From Immersiella caudata (Eukaryota; Ascomycota; Sordariomycetes; Sordariales; Lasiosphaeriaceae): 64,000 nucleotides of DNA. The stretch lies in the NCBI GenBank assembly GCA_030512335.1, contig JAULSU010000002.1, forward strand, positions 3,100,001 through 3,164,000, in the 5' to 3' direction. The position numbers were made by a program, and so were the translations under genes. Under the pieces are notes generated by a model. It was given only the letters and a program-made list of their open reading frames with translations, searched no databases and was not told the origin of the DNA. Shown here in pieces: positions 10,118 to 20,624 of this stretch (positions are counted from its first letter, which is position 1; every line of letters starts with the position of its first letter).

Positions 10118-12847
10118 GGCGGCCAGGTCAAAGGGTCGCGCTGGTGACTCTCGATTCCCAGCTTCTGGCAGGCGGAAGCTTGAAGAGGTAGGCCACCGAT
10201 AATCGCGGCTGGGGACGTTGAGGTCGTGTTAGGGGTCTATAGGCGACGTATGGATGGTTAATGGATTGGTCGGGTGTACAAAGAGGTGGCAATGAGATCG
10301 GTGTTTTGGGGGTATTAAAAATCTCCAACAATCTCGGCTGAGAAAGGTGGTGGGGGATAAAAGGCAAGTCTCGCGATGAGAAAGATGGGCGTGTGACTGC
10401 TGCCCGCATTCCCCGATTCGCCGCGTGTAAATCGATTTAAAGTGGTTTTTGGGCACTGGAGAGGACCGGTTACGAGGGAATACCATGGGCGCCTACCTTC
10501 TTGGCCTGGCCTCGTGCAACACGGAAACGGTAGTTGAATCGTCTCGGAGAGCCGTGTATCTAGCTGCCGATGCGCGATGGCTGTTCCTGGAGCAATGTTG
10601 CGGAATGTTCGTTTGCTGCTGGATGCAGATGTGGAGTGTTGATTCTGGCCGTTCCTGGACCCCTGTAGGCAGAAAATGGATCGATGCTCTCAGGTGTCTC
10701 TGCCCCTTTTGGAATCGAAGCTCAGTCTCGGGAGCGGTGCAACCCCCCGTGACTCCGTCTTGTCCCTTGCGTTGCGAACGTAAAGCTGGGGAAGATGGCG
10801 AATCTCTGCAGTAGCGTGACAGTCAGATCTTTGGCTCGTGCCGTTTGCTGTTTTGTTTTGCTGCGTGAACAGATAGTGATCAGCAGGGAATGACGATGGT
10901 TCTGGGTTCGGCAGCTTGTAAGCTTGGTTTCCTAAATTCCAAAAGAGGGGTGAAGCGAGGGGCATAGGTTTAAGTTTCAGGCCTCGATGCCGCCGTGTAA
11001 TAAGAGCAATACGTAATGCCGTCCTACCCAGCTTGCAGTCAAAGCATAGAATCGTAGGCACAGGTTCATGGTTCGGCGCCATTTGATTATCTGTCCTCGC
11101 AGCTGGGCATGAAGGGTCACAAGATTAATCAGGAATGTTCCTTGGCTGAACGGAGGCGGGCATTGGGCTGCGCCTCCAGTACCGCGGTATCGTTGTGGGT
11201 TACCGTTCCTGGATCTGTCTTGGCCCCTCTGCGCCCGTTTGCGGCGACTCCGTGTTCATGATCCTCTCCCTTCAGCTCCACGTCTCCTGATGATGGGGCT
11301 GGGCGCTGATGGTTACCTGATGTGTTGAACGGCACCCAAGACACAGACTCGAACAGGAGTAGCGGCATGTGGAAGGTGCCGGATGAGAACGGCAAGGGGT
11401 GATTGGTCTGATCCTGTGCTCTCATCGCATAAACCCAGTGACAAGCAAGGCCCCTTTTTGGGCGGTGGCCTGAGCCGCCGTCGGAAAATAGGAGCACAAG
11501 GCAGCCATCCAGGGGCAATCGAGCTTCGGAACCCTCACAGGCACGGTGGCCTGTTCAGCCAAATGCAACAATCCTCCAAACAGCCTCGCCCAGAGGCCAG
11601 ACTGCGAGATTGCCACAGCATCCTGCACCAGCATATTGCCAGCAGCTATCGGCTGTGGCGCGGGCATGAAACTGGCCCCCACCGCAGACCTCTTGTTGGA
11701 GAAGGTTAGGCGATACCTATCAGCTTGGAACAAACCCGCCCAAAGCGCCGCCGGCGGGGGGTGTTTGTTTATGCGAAGAAACAAGAAGCTACCTACTCAC
11801 CTCCGAGGCAAAACCGGAAGGCACAGCGTTTCCTTCTGGGTTCTGCCGCGAAACAGGGTGTCCGGATAACCTCCTAGGGTAATTATATGGAGAAGGACAG
11901 CCAGTAATGTGAGAGCATACCTGCAGCGAGACGCAGAACCTCTAGCTAGTTCGACCCGCCGTGTTGAGAAGTGGGTTAAACACTTTGCGGAGCGGGCGGT
12001 CCGCTCAAAATCTGGTTGAGGGTAGTGAGACTCATGAGTACCGACATGTCTGTCGTCGACGGGGACGCCTGGGAAAACATCACCCCCGCGCTGCCGCTGC
12101 GAGGGGGACATTCTATGTTCAACCAAGCAAAAAAACCGCCCGTGACCAATGCATGATCTGGGCTTTGCGAGGGAATACCAGCCAGAGTCTCGGGTTCTGG
12201 GCGGGCACGAAGATATTGTGTTTATTACACAATTGGAAGCGAATGTATCACGGGCCCAAACATGATGAACCCGTGGGTACGCTTAAGACGTTAACCACCA
12301 TGAGAAAGACACGAGCTGTGGTCAAATGAAAAAAAGCCAGTTTCGAAATCCGAATAGATATTAGAGTTACCTCTATGTACTCCTCCGTCCCGAAAAGCAA
12401 GGAGCTATTTGGAAATCTCGGAGGTTCGGATTGATTGGTATCACATGTGCGTACCTAGGTAGGTAGGTTGCGAACTCTCGAGGCCTCAGTGGTTGGTTGC
12501 GGTGTTATCGAGCTTTCAAGACTGGGGTCCACACTTCTGGTCCGAGCTTGCCCTCGAGGAAGCTAAGTCACGTGACTGCCAATTCCGTTCGAGAAAAAAG
12601 TTCAACCCAGCACCTGAGCAAATCGCGATCACGGCCGTTGCAATCGAGGGCGAATTGGTGGACGGTTGCGCTGGACCAAAGCCTGCACAAATTCCAGTCT
12701 GCCAATTGCGGTTGAGACGACTCTCCTTTAGCTTGGGTGTCCTTTTTCTTCACTTCTTACTTGTCTTGATACCAGGTTCTACGATTCGAGCGTCGTCTAA
12801 TTCCTCGAAGTTTGTGTTCTCGACAGCAGGACGAGAAGAAAAAAAAG
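10118..12847. other. Divergent intergenic region
   Basis: This 2.7-kb stretch separates two divergent genes. Apart from the likely leader or upstream exon of the minus-strand gene (10118-10208 and beyond), I see only short, unconvincing frames. TACCTA/TAGGTA repeats occur at 11791 and 12456-12468. No RNA gene or mobile element is visible. Confidence 0.5.
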
Positions 12848-13564
12848 ATGGAGGTCCAACTCGTCAGAAGGCCAGCAGCGAGCTGTTGCCGCCACGCCCT
12901 CATCATCTCCTCCTCTGCTCTTCCTACCACTTCCTCCGCAAGTAACCAGTTGCGGCCCCTAATAGCAAACGGGCTCCGAGGAACCCGTCAGAAGTCCACG
13001 GCTTCGCGGACGAAACGCGCCCTCAATATCCCGCCGCACTCATCCTTCCTATCCTCACCCGCCGACACCAGCGACCCTACCGTGGCGACGGGTAGCCACA
13101 TCGTCTTCAACCCGCCCTCCTCCGCACCATCAGTTTATCACACGCCATTCAAATTTCTTCCAAAGTCCGACCCACGGCGGCGCGCGAACCTGACTGCTAC
13201 CTTATTTGGATCGTCCACGACCATCAAGTTCAATCCCGACGGAGACTCGGCCACTGCCATCGCGGAGAGACTTCCTGTGGTCCGCCCCGAGGGTCCCAAG
13301 ACATATCACCTGACAGAGGCCGACGTAGCCGAGATGCGGCGACTACGCTACACCGACCCTGTGACCAACAGCGTTACAGCGCTGGCCACTCGATTCAAAT
13401 GCCCCAAACTCTTCGTCGTTATGTGCTGTCACTCCCCCGCGCAGCACCAGAAAGAGGCGGCTGCTCGGAAGGAGGCTGTCAAGAATAGATGGGGCCCGCG
13501 CAAGACGGCGGCCAGAGAGGATCGCTATCGGAGGAAACAGATGCTGCTCGACGGCCTGCTATAA
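12848..13564 (+). CDS. MRPL20: Mitochondrial large ribosomal subunit protein, MRP-L20 family (mL58)
   Basis: A single-exon 238-residue protein from the ATG at 12848. An in-frame ATG at 12812 would add 12 residues (lysine-rich) and is less likely, because the shorter form begins directly with an Arg/Ser/Ala-rich presequence suited to mitochondrial import. After the presequence comes the family core: a GSHIVFNPPSSAPSVYHTPF-type motif, then KFLPKSDPRRR, the TYHLTEADVAEMRRLR segment and a basic C-terminal tail. This is the fungal MRP-L20 pattern (yeast Mrpl20), a structural component of the 54S mitoribosomal subunit. It shares the window with a second mitoribosomal protein, mS41, 18 kb away, but nothing suggests co-regulation. 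Confidence 0.9.
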   Translation: MEVQLVRRPAASCCRHALIISSSALPTTSSASNQLRPLIANGLRGTRQKSTASRTKRALNIPPHSSFLSSPADTSDPTVATGSHIVFNPPSSAPSVYHTPFKFLPKSDPRRRANLTATLFGSSTTIKFNPDGDSATAIAERLPVVRPEGPKTYHLTEADVAEMRRLRYTDPVTNSVTALATRFKCPKLFVVMCCHSPAQHQKEAAARKEAVKNRWGPRKTAAREDRYRRKQMLLDGLL

Positions 13565-14207
13565 CGCTTCGGTCAGTCAAGTGTGAGCTGAGGTGCCGGG
13601 TCTCGTAATTTGGAGATGGTAGAAGGGGGAAGAGGAACAGTGCCCGAGCAGTGCCCAGCTTTATGAGAGCACTGCGCGATGGGTGGTGGGGCATAACGGG
13701 AGAGGCAAATATAGAGCATCTGCACGGGAGTTGGGGGCTAACCGACCTGGCAAAACACCACTTCTAATATGCACCGCGCAAATAGTGGGTGCCATGGACT
13801 GTACGATCAAGAGGATGGAGGACGAAAGCACTCCTGGGAAAAGCGTTGGGAAACCATAACATCCAACGCCGGATGGTGAGAACTTCACCCGTCCTTGTAT
13901 TGTACATTGTCTGTCTACTAAAATATAACCTATATATTTTCTGTCCTACTCGAAGCTGGTCATGTACTGGGAACGATATCGCGTTCCTGTCAATATGTGG
14001 CACTGAAGACCTGCTAAGCGAATCTCGGTTTGCGAATAAAGCTCTTGGTCCTCCTGAAAAATGCATTGTATTCTGTTGTCGAATAATCAAAACGCTCTTC
14101 TAGTCTATGGCTACTGCCAACGTCTGCTCCAGGACATGCCGTTCATGACGACGACTACCTCTTTCAAGCCGTGACCATCCCTCCCTCTGAGCCAGCCAAA
14201 CCATCCG
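13565..14207. other. Convergent intergenic region
   Basis: This 643-bp stretch lies between the MRP-L20 stop and the stop of the minus-strand F-box-like gene. It becomes AT-rich near 13,910-13,945, consistent with 3' UTR and polyadenylation sequence. No gene is seen. Confidence 0.5.
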
Positions 14208-15906
14208 TCAGTTAGCTAATTTACTTTTGCTTGCTGTTTCAATGGTTATCCTCTCCCGATCTGCCGCGTCCCAGTCCTTTTGGGCAGCAATCGCCCTTCG
14301 ACACCAGCCACACCAGCTCCTTCGGAGCCCCTCTCGTTCTCGCCCAAGAATCTTCCCGGTCATTCGTTCGTCTTCCCACTCGGGGACACAAGCGCCAACC
14401 TTGACCATGCGAAGCAGCTTTTTCTTCATTACACCTCCGATACCTTCGATTTCATGACGCTCATACCCAGGCTTGAGCTGCGGACTAGGCGTACGCCGTT
14501 CAGAAGGGTCACCTGGGAGGCCGGCGTTGCTCCCAATGTTGCTGCTGGGACTTCCAGAGCCGCTGCTCCATGGTGCGAGTGATGAGTTACTACTAGTCTG
14601 ACTGAGGGGTGTCGAGCCCGAGAGGAAGTTGTCAGCGTCTCTGGCATCGGCCGCGTCGCAGTCTGTCTCCTGCTCGCACTCGCGGCCAGCGCAGCAGGCG
14701 CTATCACGCGCGCATATGGCGCCGCGATCGCCTTCGCCAATTCCAGTTCCAAGCCCACCAAGGGAGGCAGTATACTGATTCCGCCATCTCCAAATGCTTT
14801 TGACACGGTTAGTCTGGCAAGGAGTAGCAAAATGGGGCGCCGCTAGAGGCTCTTACCGCTTGTACTCCAGGTCGTCGTTCCTGATAGACCTTCCGCACGG
14901 CTGGCAGAGCCAGACGCCTTGAGAAGCACACTGGCAGATGGCCCGCTTCATGTCTTCCGAGTTGAGAGTCCACTCCCGTGGAAGCCGGGGTTTGACGAGA
15001 TTCCCCAGCGGTGCCTCTGCACATGCAATGCAAAGGCGCCGATGTCTGTCAGGAAGCACGTTAGGGGCCGGAGGCTTGACCGCGCAATTCTATCATGGTT
15101 GTTCGATCAGTACAAAGCGTGTTGTAGGGAGGACGGCTGGGCGGACTTACCCGACAGACCACGGTGCTACAGCGACGACACTCGCCAACGAGATCCCGGG
15201 CACATTGACCAGACTTCCCGGTTGCTCCGGACCGACCGGGACTGTCTTCCATGTAGAACCAGTTCCCAGCGCGGGCGCGATAGCGAAGTGTCTCCTCCGG
15301 GTCGACGGGGATGGCTTCGTTGGAGCAGCGCAGCGTCGACATCAGAAGCGGCTTGCGGTACTCAAGCATGCTCGCGCTGTGGTAGATAACCGTCAGCGGT
15401 TCCTCTTAAAGGCGATTCATAGGCAACGCAGAGTCTCAGGCACCCTCATGCCACGCCCAAGACATCCAACAAAGCGACAATAGACCGCATTGGGAGATGA
15501 ATGGCGGCAGGGGAAGACTCACTGAATCCGACGGCAGGTGCGCGACAGGCTATCGAGCGTGTTGAGGTCGATGTGGGCGGCCATCGACATGATAATGCTG
15601 GATTATCTAGTCAGTAGGCGGCTTCTCTCCCCCCCCCTTTCATCAGGGGGGAGATAACCAAAGTTGGAGCCAATTGGGTATCGTGATGGTTTCCGCCTAC
15701 GGATAGCAACCCAAAGCCTTCGTCACGGGGGTAATATTCGCATCCTCGCTGACTTTGGGCCATTGTCCCTCCTCATCCCCTTCGGCCTCGTTCTCAGGGC
15801 CTCGCGCGGATGAATCGGGCTTGGCGACAGACTCTCTCCAAAACGGCGGCTGCCCATCCTGCGGTGGCTCGACGTCCTCCTCTTCAAAATCTACAAAGAC
15901 AGCCAT
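14208..15906 (-). CDS. F-box-like, cysteine-rich fungal protein
   Basis: Five exons on the minus strand, 15906-15701, 15597-15523, 15376-15151, 15089-14857 and 14796-14208, give 442 residues. Introns are 103, 146, 61 and 60 bp, each with a GT donor, AG acceptor and a CTAAC/CTGAC/CTGAT branch site. Exon 1 is acidic and low-complexity. Exons 2-3 encode an F-box-like helix set (AHIDLNTLDSLSRTCRRI), which would bind Skp1 in an SCF ubiquitin ligase. Exons 3-4 carry paired cysteines (CARDLVGECRRCSTVVCRNC, then LCIACAEAP, ICQCASQGVWLCQPCG) that look zinc-binding. The last exon has an IWRWRNQYTASLGGLG segment, a serine-rich linker and a conserved end with two CGWCRR-type cysteines. I recognise this as a widespread fungal F-box-domain family; its substrate is unknown. 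Frame continuity at all four junctions supports the model. Confidence 0.85.
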
Positions 15907-17662
15907 GACAGGAGGTTGGAGGGGCAGGTCGGCGGCGCGGATGGTGATGTTTCAAGTGCGTAAGTAGGATGACGTCGGCGAAGATAAGTGCGATAAACCG
16001 GAGGGGCAAGCAAGCGAAGGGAGGAGAAACAAAGGTTCTCAGCGATGCATCACAAATCGGGGTTGGAAAGCAGGTGGGTCATGATAGTAAAGGAAAGCCT
16101 GGCATGGTCTGATGCTCATTTGACGTGCTACAACCCACAGCGAGTTGGAGAGCTTGAGGGATGAACCGTCTAACTGGAACTTGGACGTTCCAATCCGTCT
16201 TCGCGCAGTAGCTCAGCATAACACGGAGCACCCACGCGCCCCTGTGATGGTGGGGAATCTGCTTAGCTTTGCGCACAGCACCGCTGCTCACAACCTCGAA
16301 TCACCAGTCCACCTGAGCATGTGACGCGCCCCAATTCCTTCACCCGCGTCTGCCCTCAACCACCAACAGGTTGGTTGAACTTTCCCGCCTCGTGCCGAAA
16401 TCCAGCGGATTAAGGCGCTGCTACCGCGGGGGAGGTAACTTTGCAAGCCATCGAATTTACATAAAGGCCATTTACATTGTCTTCTGCTGTACTAACGCGT
16501 TCGGCTCCAGCCGCGGGATGCCCCACAACGACAGAGGTCCCGTGATTTATATTCTCTCCGAATTCTCCTTTCACCTCCAGGGCGCCCTAACCGTCCCCCA
16601 CGATGCCGAACACACCGCTTTTTGTCACCATCGATTTTGAGGTTACTGTCGAGAATCTCAAACCCCACGCCGAGGGTATCACATGGTTCGACATGACCTG
16701 CGACGTGTCCGTACCGGCATTGTGATGGCTAGGAACTTGCGCCAGGCCCTCACGTCGGATATAGCCATATGTTAGGCCGAGTTGGGAGTCGGCACCTGCC
16801 CTCCCCGCAACGAGGCCGCGCTCACTTTCCATGTTACACCGTTCTTCCAGCAAACTGACGAGATATGAGGGATCTGCCGTCTCACTCATGATGGTGAGCA
16901 TCACAAACTCACCCGAGAAGGAGCCTCGTCACTGGATGCTTGATGCCGCAACTGCCCGTTTGTAGTTCTCACAAACACACAATCGGCTTTTGGGAAGGCT
17001 GCAACATCCTGCCAAAGAATCGGTCAGCAAGCTCGTCCGGAGCAAGATTTGTTTGCAAAGGTTTGCATTTTCTGCTTACGATCCGAAGATAGGTATGTGC
17101 AAGGTGTTTCGTGGCAACAGTAATAGCCTACTCGTACCCACCAGTCTTCAGCTCGTCAGGATATCCACATCCCAGGTCTTCTGGAATGTGGATGGAGTCA
17201 TTCTCCGGATGATTCTGGCGCATAGCCTGGACATTTGGTGCGTCAACAGGAGCCTCTGACAATACCTGTGCCTTCTCTGTTGACGAGCGTCAACTGCGCG
17301 GCGTGCCCCGGATGGGGACCAGGAGTGGCATTGGGACTTTTTGATGAGAATCAAGGCTTCATCGCTTCAGCTGAGATTATGGATCCTCAGCATAACGAGG
17401 CGCGTGCTAGGAGCGGAACCACCAGGAGCGAAAGTGGGTATCGTCGTTTCTAGTCTTCAGGCTCTCTCCTCTCTCAACTTACGTGCCGTGCCGAGAAAGC
17501 ATATCCGGCTTGTGGAAAGTTTCCCAACTCCAAGCCGAAGCCAGCGAGGCGCTGCTCGGGACGGACGCTCGCTCGTTTACAGGTCCTGTCCAAAAGGTGG
17601 CAGAGAATTGACACGCGTTTGTCTGGGGTTGTTTTATCGTTATTTCTTTGTTTTTTTTTATC
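15907..17662. other. Intergenic, with possible gene relic
   Basis: This 1.76-kb region separates the F-box-like gene (minus) from GT2 (plus) and must contain both promoters. The part from 16603 to 17453 contains protein-like fragments in shifting frames, annotated separately. Otherwise nothing is recognised. Confidence 0.4.
16603..17453 (+). pseudogene. Possible decayed or unresolved multi-exon gene, unidentified
   Basis: An ATG at 16603 opens a 38-codon frame that reads like a folded protein (FVTIDFEVTVENLKPHAEG, then ITWFDMTC) before a stop. Further plus-strand fragments in other frames also look protein-like: a CPPRNEAALTFHVTPFFQQ stretch near 16797-16853, and CPGWGPGVALGLFDEN with FIASAEIMDPQHNEAR at about 17306-17402. 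I could not join them with good splice signals without stops. They may be a frameshifted relic, or a real gene whose introns I failed to place. No family is recognised. A minus-strand reading is not ruled out. Confidence 0.25.
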
Positions 17663-20624
17663 ATGAAGCCCTATAACAATTATTTCAACTCCACGCCCGA
17701 GGATGAGGACGAGAAGGGCCCGGTGCGGCAACCTACGCCGCAAGGGAGGAGGGGCCGCACCTTGCGGCGGCCGTTCGGATCAGAGAAAGGCCACCCGCTG
17801 CAGCCGCTTCACCCGAGGGGCAGATCCCAAGGTCCTCCAGGACACGAGGCACACGCCATGACGGGCAACGGAAGTCCTCCGTCGGTTCACGGGAGCACGC
17901 TCTCAGCCCCGTCCGCGTTCGACCCGCGCGCACAGTACGAAGGTCCATCGCCAGATGGCGCATCGGTCAAGACGACCAGGAGAAGCGCCAGCGCCTCGCG
18001 TTACACACCTTCGATCTTCCCGGCCGGCGACCACAGGAACCACGACTTCGACGCGCTCAACGAAGTCCGCAGTGATATGATGGCCAACTGGTTGTACGAA
18101 CAGCAGCTGCGCAAGCAGTACGCAACAGGCGAAGACCCCTTTGAGGGCGTGGTGCTCAAGAAGTCGCGAGGCAACTTCACGTGCTGCCCACCGCACATGG
18201 CCGCCCTCCCAGACTCTCTGTTCGCCATGGTCAGGGAGATGAATGTGCGCTGTGCCATGACGGTCAACACGCCTGTAGTGCGCGCCCTGCTTGGCTCCAT
18301 CTGCTTGCGAACCAACCTGGGCTTTGTGCCACTGCCCGATGGCCTGCAAGTGCAGATCCTAGCCACCATGGCCGGCCTGCCGCGAGGCCAGCGGCATCAC
18401 TTCGCCGCCTTCATCGAGGATGCGCGCTTGCTTGTGGTGTGGGACGATGACCCGGAAAAGCTCTTGGCACGTGCCCAAGATCTGGAGCAGCGCTTCATCG
18501 AGATCATATGGGGCAAGGGGAACGGGGAGGAGGACGAAGAGGTGACGACGGACGAGAAGAAGAGCAAGGCGCCCATGCAGAGCATCCACGAGCTCGACCT
18601 CACCCCTGAAGAGCTAGAGGAGGCCCTTGCGAACGACAAGCGGCCAGTCAAGCTGCAGAGCGCCGTCATGGTCACCTTGACCATGACCCTGTCCATCGCC
18701 TGTTTGGGTCTGGGCTGGCGAGGATTGGCGTACCAGTGTGCGGTGGACGGAAGCTATCTCCGACTTGCGCTGATCGGCGTGGGCCCTGTGCAGTTTTTTC
18801 TCTCCATGTTCTTTTTCCAGACCATCATCGGCAACTTCTTCCAGCTCTTCGGGCCCAACTCGCACATGCTATCCAACAGCAAATACTACAGCGGCAAGCC
18901 ACCTCCAAGACTGAATCGCAGCCACGGCGAGCTGCCGCACGTCACGATCCAGATGCCCGTGTACAAGGAAGGTCTGGCGGCGGTGATCAAGCCAACCATC
19001 CTCTCGGTCAAGGCGGCCATCAGCACGTACGAAATGCAGGGCGGAAAGGCCAACATCTTCATCAACGATGACGGCATGCAGCTGCTGTCGGAGGAAGAGC
19101 AGCTCGCGCGGCGCGATTTCTACGAAGAGCACAACATCGGTTGGGTCGCGCGTCCACCGCACAACTCGAGGGCCGGGCCGGGCGACCCCCTTTTCATCCG
19201 CCGCGGCAAGTTCAAGAAAGCTAGCAACATGAACTACGCTCTACATGTGAGCATCCGCGTCGAGGACAGGCTCCAGCATGTGAACCGGCAGACGCAACGG
19301 TGGTCGCACCAACATGAGAATGTTGCGTACCAGAGGTGTTTGACCGACGTGCTTGCTGACGACCAGGGGCGCACCTGGGCTGAAGGCAACATCCGAGTTG
19401 GTGACTACATCCTGATCATCGACTCGGACACGCGTGTTCCGAGCGACTGCCTGCTGGATGGAGTGAGCGAGATGGAGTACAGCCCCGAGGTGGCTATCAT
19501 GCAGTTTTCGTCGGCAGTCATGAACGTGACGGACTCTTTCTTTGAGAACGGGTGAGGAGCGCCACACCTCACGATACTCACTGGCGAGTTTGGTGTGCTA
19601 ACATGGCCTGTTTAGCGTCACTTGGTTTACCAACCTGATTTACACGGCAATTGCATTTACCGTCGCGGCCGGCGATGCCTGCCCGTTCGTCGGTCACAAC
19701 GCGATGCTGCGGTGGAGCGCCATTCAGGATGCCGCAGCGTACACTGACTCGGACGGCTACGAGAAGTACTGGTCCGAGTCGCACGTGTCTGAGGACTTCG
19801 ACATGGCCCTGCGTCTTCAGGTGGCGGGCTACTCGCTGCGCTTCGCCTCGTACACGGGCGAGGGCTTCAAGGAGGGCGTCAGCCTGACGGTGTACGACGA
19901 GCTCGCTCGCTGGGAGAAGTACGCCTACGGCAGCAGCGAGCTCCTCTTCCACCCCGTGCGCTTCTGGCCCGTCCGTGGCCCCTTCACTCCGCTCTTCCGC
20001 AGCTTCATGGCAACAACTAAAATCCCCCTGGCTAAAAAGCTCACCATTTGCGCCTACATCGGCACCTACTATGCCATTGGGGCGGCGTGGATCCTCTGCC
20101 TGGCCAACTACTTTATCACTGGCTGGTTTTACGGTCTCTACGACAAGTACTACCTCGACTCCTTCGCCATCTACGTGTCCATCGTCGTCGTCTTCAACGG
20201 CCTCGGCAACCTCGCCCTCGCCGTCCTGCGCTACCGCACTCACCAGTCGTCCCTTGTGCGCGCGCTCGTCGACAATCTCAAGTGGGTGCCTATGTTCACC
20301 ATCTTCCTCGGCGGAATCTCCCTGCACGTGTCGCAGGCCCTCCTCTGCCACATGTTTGAGATCGATATGGTCTGGGGCGCCACGGCCAAGGAGGTCGAAC
20401 AAGTCCACTTCGGCCCGGAGGTGGTACGCATTCTGAAAAAGTTCAAGTGGACCTTTTTGTATTGTATTGCCTGCAGCGCCTTGATGATCTGCGGCGTCTA
20501 TGTTTTCCCTGTCACGTGGAGGATTAATTTCTTCTTTAGCATTTACCCCTTGGCCGTCATTGTCCTGTCGCATTTTGCGCTGCCGGTCTTGTTGAACCCG
20601 GCGCTGATGATGTTTACTTGGTAG
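17663..20624 (+). CDS. GT2: GT2-family polytopic glycosyltransferase (fungal hyphal-growth type)
   Basis: Two exons, 17663-19551 and 19616-20624, with a 64-bp intron (GTGAGG donor, CTAAC branch), give 965 residues. The ATG at 17663 is the first usable start, because the upstream open codons are TTG and poly-Phe. A 300-residue cytosolic N-terminal region precedes two membrane segments (about 333-355 and 370-395). The catalytic GT-A domain has Asp-469/Asp-470 (FINDDGM), the DSD metal motif at 587-589 (IIDSDTRVP), the acceptor-site block ACPFVGHNAMLRW and the catalytic SEDFDMALRL motif (Glu-689/Asp-690). Five C-terminal membrane helices follow. This is the large fungal GT2 protein reported in Zymoseptoria tritici and Fusarium graminearum to be needed for hyphal growth on solid surfaces. 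The product is unknown, presumably a cell-surface glycan. It is related to, but distinct from, chitin and hyaluronan synthases. Confidence 0.93.

Noticed and set aside
19578..20573. 331-codon minus-strand frame over GT2
   Set aside because: Antisense shadow of the GT2 catalytic and membrane exon.
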